Shown: positions 19,701 through 21,518 of the stretch, one piece after another
How positions within the stretch are numbered: the first letter of the stretch is position 1
How the letters are laid out: every line of letters begins with the position of its first letter
Source: Plakobranchus ocellatus
Taxonomy: Eukaryota; Mollusca; Gastropoda; Plakobranchidae
DNA length: 21,518 bases
Direction: 5' to 3'
Assembly: GCA_019648995.1 (NCBI GenBank)
Contig: BLXT01005465.1
Span: 242,194 to 263,711 of the forward strand
Program-made: the position numbers and the translations under genes
Notes under the pieces: generated by a model
Told to the model about the DNA's origin: nothing
What the model saw: the letters and a program-made list of their open reading frames with translations, nothing else
Database searches by the model: none

Positions 19701-21503
19701 TGTTAAGCAACCCTTTTTCACAGTGAACTTTGCAGTGAAGACACACAGCATGGAGTTATGTATGTGTAGAGTCTGTAGCAATTATTTTCCTTATAGTGGA
19801 GAGAGGCAAGAATGCAGATTTTACTTCAAACATCTTTTCTTTAAACTCTATTACTATAATCAACTGAAAATGAAAAGGTTCCTTCGATAAATTCTGATCT
19901 GACTTCTAGAAGTTCTACTATATCTTGACTTCTGGAGGCTTTACCATATCTTGACTTCTAGAAGCTATACTATATCTTGACTCTTATAGGCCATATTATA
20001 TCTTGACGTCTAGAGAGGCTAAACTATATCTTGCCTTCTATAGGTTATTTATATTTTGACTTGTATAGGCTATACTATATCTTGACTTCTATAAGCCATT
20101 CTATATCTTGACTTCTACAAGCTATACAATATCTAGACTTTTATAGTATACTATATTTTGACTTCTAAAAGCTATACAATATCTTGACTTTTATGGGCTA
20201 TACCGTATCTTTACTTCTACAAGCTATACTACATCTTGACGTCTATAAGCTTAATTATATCTTGTCTTCTATAAATATTCCACACAATGTGTTGTCTTCC
20301 AAAAGCCAGACTAAAAATTTTTCTTTACCACAACCATAAAAAAAAAAAGAAAATCTCTCACGGCCCATGTTACTAGAACATACAAGTGTGACATTTTTAA
20401 AAATGTTTTTAAATGAAAAAAAAAAATATTTCTTTTTTTTTTGCATCATATTTTTGAGAGTTCTACGCAAGAGGTTAGAAGACATCAAACAATTAGCATC
20501 ATGTTACAGATAGTGACATTTGGATCTCCCCACCCATCCACCCTAAGCAAAAATTGTTACAACATGTGAAAGCTGCAAATACATAATACATCTTTAGGCT
20601 TCATGACTCCTTCAAACCTTATATTGGCAGACATCATGGTCACCTCGCAACACCTCAACTTACTTGTGGCCAGGAAGGTCAAGGCCTCGCTTCCGACATT
20701 CTGCAACCCAATTCAGAGGGTACTTGCGTCCTGAAAAATTGGACTGTGCCGGAAAACATAACAACGACTGGGCATCCGCAGGAAATTGTGCATCAACAGA
20801 TGATTCTGAAACAGATTTGGATTTTGATCCCGAGAGAGCCTGAACCAATTCATCTTCATTGAGGCAAAAGATGGCGGAGCATCTGTCAGAGACAACTTCT
20901 CGCATGCCTTGTACAGATGTGTGGTTGTCATCCAGGTAGCAGAACACACCTCGCTCATTCTCTTTACCTGAAAGAAATTGAAATCACATAAATTGACTTC
21001 CTGTCCCTTTTGAGAACAGTGCTGTTCTGCTTCAACCCAATGAAGGGCACTATCGATATCATTAGGGTTAAGTCTATACTGCACTACATTGTTTGTCTAC
21101 ACTATACTTTTGAGACTGATCTTTTTGAACAAAGCTATAAATCAATCATGAAGATAAATCTCAAAAATAAATTTTCAAAAAATTTAATTTCATTTTTTTT
21201 TTTTGTTGTTTTTTTATTTGTTTTCCTTTTTTAATTATTATTTTTATTTCTTATTCTCAAAGGAAAAAAACATTTCATATGGAATTAAATTTTTACAAAT
21301 TTGTGTTTTTACATTCTCATAAAATAGAATTCAAGTTTAAGTTTCAAGTCACACATCAAAACAAGAGCAACCACACAGAAAAATCCAAAGGGTTACCCTC
21401 TCCAAAGTGAAAACAGTCGGCAATGATTCGCAGCGATGCTGTACAGCCAGACGTGAAAATTAAGCTGTATTCTTCATGGTCTGTGTTGAACATGCGAAGA
21501 AGC
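5684..21503 (-). CDS. MOCOS: Molybdenum cofactor sulfurase gene, 16 exons, 5' end outside window
   Basis: MOCOS uses PLP to take sulfur from L-cysteine and passes it as a persulfide to the molybdenum cofactor, activating xanthine dehydrogenase and aldehyde oxidase in the cytosol (family knowledge). Spliced exons give 785 residues: an aminotransferase class V domain (about 1-390), a linker (about 395-480), then the MOSC N-terminal barrel and MOSC domain (about 481-785). Seen directly: [36 protein letters not shown] with the PLP lysine, [55 protein letters not shown] and [11 protein letters not shown], in the same order as the human protein. All 15 introns are GT-AG and phases match at every junction. 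The start codon and first ~90-100 residues lie to the right of the window. No in-frame stop or frameshift is seen, so it looks functional. Identification is very secure; a few splice positions (exon 13 donor, exon 4/5 junction) are less so. Confidence 0.96.
6205..6335. repeat. Long purine tract (GA-rich) in MOCOS intron 15
   Basis: About 130 bases almost entirely A and G with GAGA, GGAAGG and AAGGAG units, ending in CAGACAGACA. On the transcribed sense strand this is a pyrimidine tract. Simple sequence, 130-260 bases after the exon 15 donor. Confidence 0.85.
6463..6567 (-). CDS. MOCOS: MOCOS exon 15 (MOSC cysteine motif)
   Basis: Thirty-five codons, local residues 716-750, phase 0 both sides. 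[20 protein letters not shown] followed by [15 protein letters not shown] corresponds to human VLGPCHRCQMICIDQQTGQRNQHVFQKLSESRETK. The conserved cysteine of the CxRC..IxxD motif is a recognised MOSC feature, thought to contact the cofactor. Acceptor TTTCTCAG, donor AAG|GTTTGT. The next intron (5792-6462) contains a ~130-base purine-rich tract (on the + strand) and oligo-A runs. Confidence 0.97.
7435..7591. repeat. 44-45 bp tandem repeat spanning the exon 14 donor
   Basis: Repeat units begin at CTACAC at 7435, 7477, 7521 and 7566 (spacings 42, 44, 45) and share CTACACAAATGTTTACCTT and a following AACA..ATAATTTTTTTGG. The rightmost copy overlaps the last ~10 bases of exon 14 and its GTAAAC donor on the minus strand; the copy at 7521 has an identical AAG|GTAAAC and the one at 7477 has AAA|GTAAAC. 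The leftmost copy is decayed. Confidence 0.88.
7582..7691 (-). CDS. MOCOS: MOCOS exon 14 (MOSC domain, RFRGN motif)
   Basis: Local residues 680-715. [20 protein letters not shown] then [16 protein letters not shown] matches human DLSLRFRANIIINGKRAFEEEKWDEISIGSLRFQ; the FRxN arginine and asparagine are conserved in MOSC domains. Acceptor CAATAG, donor AAG|GTAAAC. The donor and the last ~10 exon bases lie in the first copy of a 44-45 bp tandem repeat that continues down the intron (6568-7581), so additional near-identical donors follow. The annotated end is the one that joins exon 15 without insertion relative to human. Confidence 0.94.
8226..8372 (-). CDS. MOCOS: MOCOS exon 13 (MOSC domain, NESQ motif)
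   Basis: Local residues 631-678. [20 protein letters not shown] continues [15 protein letters not shown] and ends APEDI plus a split serine codon. Human reads LSLVNEAQYLLINTSSILELHRQL. I chose the acceptor CTCCTCAG at 8373-8380 rather than the CAG seven bases further in, because only it keeps the phase. I chose donor T|GTTAGT at 8226/8225; an alternative GTCCGC 54 bases earlier (exon end at 8280) would also be in frame but is a poorer donor and gives a loop shorter than in human. Next intron 7692-8225: poly-T runs near 7838-7928, nothing else. Confidence 0.88.
8414..8545 (+). mobile_element. tRNA-derived SINE, copy 5 (5'-truncated, opposite strand)
   Basis: Plus-strand copy in the intron before exon 13. 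It starts at CCACCCTGAGATCTGCAGGG, lacking the A-box end, passes a decayed B-box (TGTTCAACTACC) and then CTGGCCTGTCGGAGGGTCT, GCCTGAGATCACCTTGTTGTG, AACTGGTTATAGACAAAAAC, followed by AAACC repeats. The only copy antisense to MOCOS transcription, and its left end lies about 40 bases from the exon 13 acceptor. Confidence 0.88.
9010..9152 (-). CDS. MOCOS: MOCOS exon 12 (MOSC domain)
   Basis: Local residues 583-629. [20 protein letters not shown] and [19 protein letters not shown] align with human VSTYDCGEKISSWLSTFFGRPCHLIKQSSNSQRNAKKK. The CGD..ADWLS helix is characteristic of this segment, and the basic stretch after it is variable in the family. Acceptor GCCCAG, donor G|GTAGGC. The next intron (8373-9009) contains a 5'-truncated SINE copy at about 8414-8545, close to the acceptor of exon 13. 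Confidence 0.95.
9766..9914 (-). mobile_element. tRNA-derived SINE, copy 3 (MOCOS intron 11)
   Basis: Minus-strand copy in the intron between exons 11 and 12. A-box TGGCACAGTGGCTAGCG and the CCTGAGGTCTGCAGGGACTC segment are good; the B-box is decayed (GGATTTGAGCC), followed by GCCTTGGCCTGATGGAGTGCC and GCCTAAGATCACC. The 3' GGACTGGCTATA tail is not recognisable and a T-run (sense A-run) replaces it. Possible 8-base duplications AGTTGAAG at 9758-9765 and 9915-9922. Confidence 0.82.
10404..10491 (-). CDS. MOCOS: MOCOS exon 11 (MOSC region, VCGDR motif)
   Basis: Local residues 554-581 with split codons at both ends. It encodes [20 protein letters not shown] then CTNKVCGD, aligning with human MEPIEVPLEENSERTQIRQSRVCADR. 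Conservation is modest except for the terminal VCGDR, whose arginine is completed by the next exon. The reading frame, acceptor AACAG and donor AG|GTTTGT agree with the neighbours' phases, which makes the call solid despite the short length. The next intron (9153-10403) holds a SINE copy at about 9766-9914. Confidence 0.9.
10779..10796. repeat. Target-site duplication, left copy, of SINE copy 4
   Basis: Eighteen bases identical to 10953-10970; an LINE-type target-primed integration footprint. Confidence 0.95.
10797..10952 (-). mobile_element. tRNA-derived SINE, copy 4, full length with 18-bp target-site duplication
   Basis: The best copy, 156 bases, in the intron between exons 10 and 11. It is bounded by perfect 18-base direct repeats ctagaggcaatgcaattt at 10779-10796 and 10953-10970, proving both ends. 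The minus strand starts GGGCGTCGGTAGCACAGTGG, with A-box at nt 10-20 and B-box GGTTCGAGCCC at nt 64-74. GCGTCGG near the 5' end pairs with CCGGCGC after the B-box like a tRNA acceptor stem, and GCGGG/CCCGC enclose the T-loop TTCGAGC. It ends GGACTGGCTATATACAAAAA plus a few bases. Intact duplications suggest the youngest insertion of the five. Confidence 0.95.
10953..10970. repeat. Target-site duplication, right copy, of SINE copy 4
   Basis: Perfect partner of 10779-10796, immediately outside the 5' GGGCGTC end of the element. Confidence 0.95.
11259..11280. repeat. Short perfect hairpin in CTAG/AGATCT-rich intron sequence
   Basis: Nine-base stem CTAAGTCTA with TAGACTTAG around the loop CATC. 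The neighbourhood (11211-11320) is rich in TAGATCTA and CTTAGAT words and looks like decayed simple repeat. No function can be assigned. Confidence 0.5.
11480..11505. repeat. (CA)n microsatellite in MOCOS intron 10
   Basis: CACACA run with one T interruption, followed by oligo-A. Confidence 0.9.
11560..11722 (-). CDS. MOCOS: MOCOS exon 10 (MOSC N-terminal barrel)
   Basis: Local residues 499-552. [20 protein letters not shown], then [20 protein letters not shown] and [14 protein letters not shown]. Human has GNQGLLYDRSWMVVNHNGVCLSQKQEPRLCLIQPFIDL. GLLYDR and the glutamine-lysine of the QK motif are typical of the beta barrel that precedes MOSC domains. Acceptor ATCATCAG, donor G|GTAAGA. The next intron (10492-11559) carries a complete SINE with perfect target-site duplications, a CA repeat near 11480-11505 and a short hairpin at 11259-11280. 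Confidence 0.96.
12702..12919 (-). CDS. MOCOS: MOCOS exon 9 (interdomain linker and start of MOSC N-terminal barrel)
   Basis: Local residues 427-498. The first ~54 residues are a low-complexity, probably disordered linker rich in Ala, Thr, Pro and Ser (for example [20 protein letters not shown]). The last ~18 residues read [16 protein letters not shown], the opening strand of the MOSC N-terminal beta barrel, matching human VTNLYLYPIKSCAAFE. So this exon carries the join between the two enzyme halves. Acceptor TTAG after a short pyrimidine tract, donor AAG|GTAAGG. The next intron (11723-12701) has a GT/GGGTGTG-rich stretch at 11755-11796 and no gene. Confidence 0.94.
13703..13772. repeat. (CT)n microsatellite in MOCOS intron 8
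   Basis: About 70 bases of CT with two small interruptions (TTTCTAT), then a CA-rich stretch to 13822. The sense strand of MOCOS is (GA)n. A long open frame through it is a repeat artefact. Confidence 0.96.
13857..14064 (-). CDS. MOCOS: MOCOS exon 8 (end of aminotransferase domain and start of linker)
   Basis: Local residues 357-425. [20 protein letters not shown] followed by [20 protein letters not shown] is close to human [40 protein letters not shown] and completes the desulfurase domain. After residue ~398 conservation fades and the linker starts ([18 protein letters not shown]). Acceptor ATTTAG, donor G|GTATAA. The next intron (12920-13856) contains a long CT/GA microsatellite only 85-155 bases from this donor and otherwise only AT-rich sequence. 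Confidence 0.96.
14790..14906 (-). CDS. MOCOS: MOCOS exon 7 (sulfur-carrying cysteine motif)
   Basis: Exactly 39 codons, local residues 318-356, phase 0 at both ends. It carries [17 protein letters not shown]; human has HLRTGCFCNTGACQRHL. In the family a conserved cysteine of this motif (Cys430 of Arabidopsis ABA3) carries the persulfide transferred to the cofactor, so the exon holds the key desulfurase chemistry. Local cysteines are 333, 335 and 340. Acceptor TTCCCAG, donor GAC|GTAAGT. The next intron (14065-14789) has nothing I recognise beyond AT-rich sequence. Confidence 0.97.
15426..15625 (-). CDS. MOCOS: MOCOS exon 6 (desulfurase C-terminal lobe)
   Basis: Local residues 252-317. It begins [20 protein letters not shown] and ends [20 protein letters not shown]-type sequence, with the final GAG giving E at a phase-0 junction. 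It aligns with human GGMENIKQHTFTLAQYTYVALSSL through FNVLDDKGNIIGYSQ. This is the small-domain helix and strand region of the aminotransferase fold. Acceptor TTACAG, donor GAG|GTGTGT. The following intron (14907-15425) holds poly-A near 15352-15373 and no other feature. Confidence 0.95.
16166..16193. repeat. (ATC)n microsatellite in MOCOS intron 5
   Basis: Nine uninterrupted TCA/ATC units. Confidence 0.95.
16828..16932. repeat. GA-rich tract in MOCOS intron 5
   Basis: About 100 bases of GAGA, GAAAGA and CAGA units, a pyrimidine tract on the sense strand, starting about 45 bases after the exon 5 donor. Confidence 0.8.
16976..17052 (-). CDS. MOCOS: MOCOS exon 5 (FEDGT motif)
   Basis: Local residues 226-250, the shortest exon at 77 bases. 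It encodes [20 protein letters not shown] followed by VQRLA, matching human FEDGTISFLDVIALKHGFDTLERLT closely. The acceptor is GATCAG behind a long pyrimidine run (sense strand) and the donor is G|GTTTGC, a weaker GT site. The next intron (15626-16975) holds a purine-rich tract near its start and an ATC microsatellite at 16166-16193, with no coding sequence that I can support. Confidence 0.94.
17226..17490. repeat. Degenerate 37-38 bp minisatellite in MOCOS intron 4
   Basis: Seven units aligned on CAGAGT-like starts at 17231, 17269, 17305, 17342, 17380, 17417 and 17455 (spacings 36-38). The rough consensus contains cagagtaacatccccttaac followed by ttctcagtgatgtcaat. Units differ from each other by many substitutions, so the array is old. 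It fills most of the 450-base intron and stops about a dozen bases from the exon 4 donor. Confidence 0.85.
17503..17626 (-). CDS. MOCOS: MOCOS exon 4 (YFGGGT motif)
   Basis: Local residues 185-224. It reads [20 protein letters not shown] and continues [20 protein letters not shown]. The GALLVH and YFGGGT motifs are nearly identical to human MOCOS, whereas the end ([13 protein letters not shown]) is divergent from human DFYIPRQSVAQR but similar in length. The donor G|GTGCAG at 17503/17502 was chosen because it leaves AG, which joins the next exon's G to make the arginine before FEDGT. Acceptor CTGTAG is clear. The intron after it (17053-17502) is mostly a degenerate 37-38 bp tandem repeat. Confidence 0.9.
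19248..19387 (-). CDS. MOCOS: MOCOS exon 3 (PLP-binding lysine)
   Basis: Local residues 138-183. It reads [19 protein letters not shown], then [19 protein letters not shown]. Lys175 in [11 protein letters not shown] aligns with the lysine that forms the Schiff base with PLP in the family, and Asp149 of LLDTAA with the aspartate that contacts the pyridine nitrogen (assignment from family knowledge). Acceptor AAACAG, donor G|GTAAGT; both ends split a codon. The next intron (17627-19247) is the longest in the window, at 1621 bases. It is AT-rich, with poly-T near 18007-18036 and an A/T simple stretch near 18706-18737, and I see no gene in it. Confidence 0.97.
19893..20279. repeat. 26-bp minisatellite, about 15 units, in MOCOS intron 2
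   Basis: About fifteen units of 24-28 bases with a consensus near tatatcttgacttctataa followed by gctatac. Units are substituted independently but stay in register, and several contain the short palindrome CTTCTAGAAG or AAGCTT-like sequences. The array is intronic, non-coding on both strands, and likely length-variable between individuals. Confidence 0.93.
20664..20967 (-). CDS. MOCOS: MOCOS exon 2 (PLP-domain core)
   Basis: Local residues 37-136, the longest exon. It opens [19 protein letters not shown], in which the histidine of DNHTSV is the conserved residue expected to stack on PLP, and continues to [18 protein letters not shown], a hallmark of the family (human [18 protein letters not shown]). 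Between these is a serine- and alanine-rich segment (about residues 75-100, [13 protein letters not shown]) with no clear human equivalent; it looks like a lineage-specific surface loop. The acceptor CTTTCAG and donor AA|GTAAGT are strong. The next intron (19388-20663) carries a 15-unit minisatellite, annotated separately. Confidence 0.95.
21397..21503 (-). CDS. MOCOS: MOCOS exon 1 in window (start of aminotransferase domain)
   Basis: Encodes local residues 1-35 with a split codon at each end. It reads [19 protein letters not shown] and then [16 protein letters not shown], matching the human stretch FHTTAEDYTVIFTAGSTAALKLVAEAF, part of the PLP-binding fold of class V aminotransferases. The acceptor is CTTAG at 21504-21508 and the donor GTAACC at 21391-21396, leaving one base of a glycine codon. 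Only 15 bases of the upstream intron are in the window, so earlier exons are not visible. The following intron (20968-21396) is AT-rich with a T-rich stretch near 21189-21245 and nothing else recognisable. Confidence 0.93.
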
Positions 21504-21518
21504 CTAAGACATAAATTG

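Noticed and set aside
5684-21503. A bacterial-type NifS/IscS desulfurase or a separate MOSC protein (MARC)
   Set aside because: The desulfurase and MOSC parts are joined by phase-compatible exons in a single transcript order, and motifs match MOCOS more closely than IscS or MARC.

Overview
This is eukaryotic, animal-type nuclear DNA: AT-rich, intron-rich, full of microsatellites, minisatellites and tRNA-derived SINEs, with no prokaryotic gene organisation. The one protein-coding gene I can support is on the minus strand, reads from the right edge to about position 5684, and is a molybdenum cofactor sulfurase (MOCOS; insect maroon-like, plant ABA3). I placed sixteen exons by matching conserved family motifs and checking that every junction is GT-AG and keeps frame. 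Together they encode 785 residues plus a stop. The first exons, roughly the N-terminal 90-100 residues judging from the 888-residue human protein, lie beyond the right edge. The gene looks intact: no stop interrupts the spliced frame and the key residues are present. Residue numbers below are local and start at the first complete codon in the window.

The protein has two parts. Exons 1-8 in window order (21503 down to 13857) encode the class V aminotransferase / NifS-like cysteine desulfurase, with the PLP lysine at local residue 175 and the conserved cysteine motif at 330-341. After a low-complexity linker in exon 9, exons 9-16 (12919 down to 5684) encode the MOSC N-terminal beta barrel and the MOSC domain that binds molybdenum cofactor.

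Layout from left to right: 1-359 is an ACT trinucleotide tract plus a purine stretch; 360-1010 carries two SINE copies; 1041-5683 is non-coding AT-rich DNA with two small tandem duplications, probably including the MOCOS 3' UTR in its right part; 5684-21503 is MOCOS, whose introns hold three more SINE copies, two minisatellites, a tandem repeat that has copied a 5' splice site, and several simple repeats. No RNA gene, CRISPR array, intact transposon or second protein gene is supportable.

The organism is probably an invertebrate metazoan. A gastropod or other mollusc is my best guess from the MOCOS sequence and the style of the repeats, but this is inference. I did not find an undescribed multi-gene system. 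The observations most worth checking are the duplicated splice donor of exon 14 (7435-7591), which could yield an in-frame 15-residue isoform, and the SINE family that still folds a tRNA acceptor stem and T-arm.
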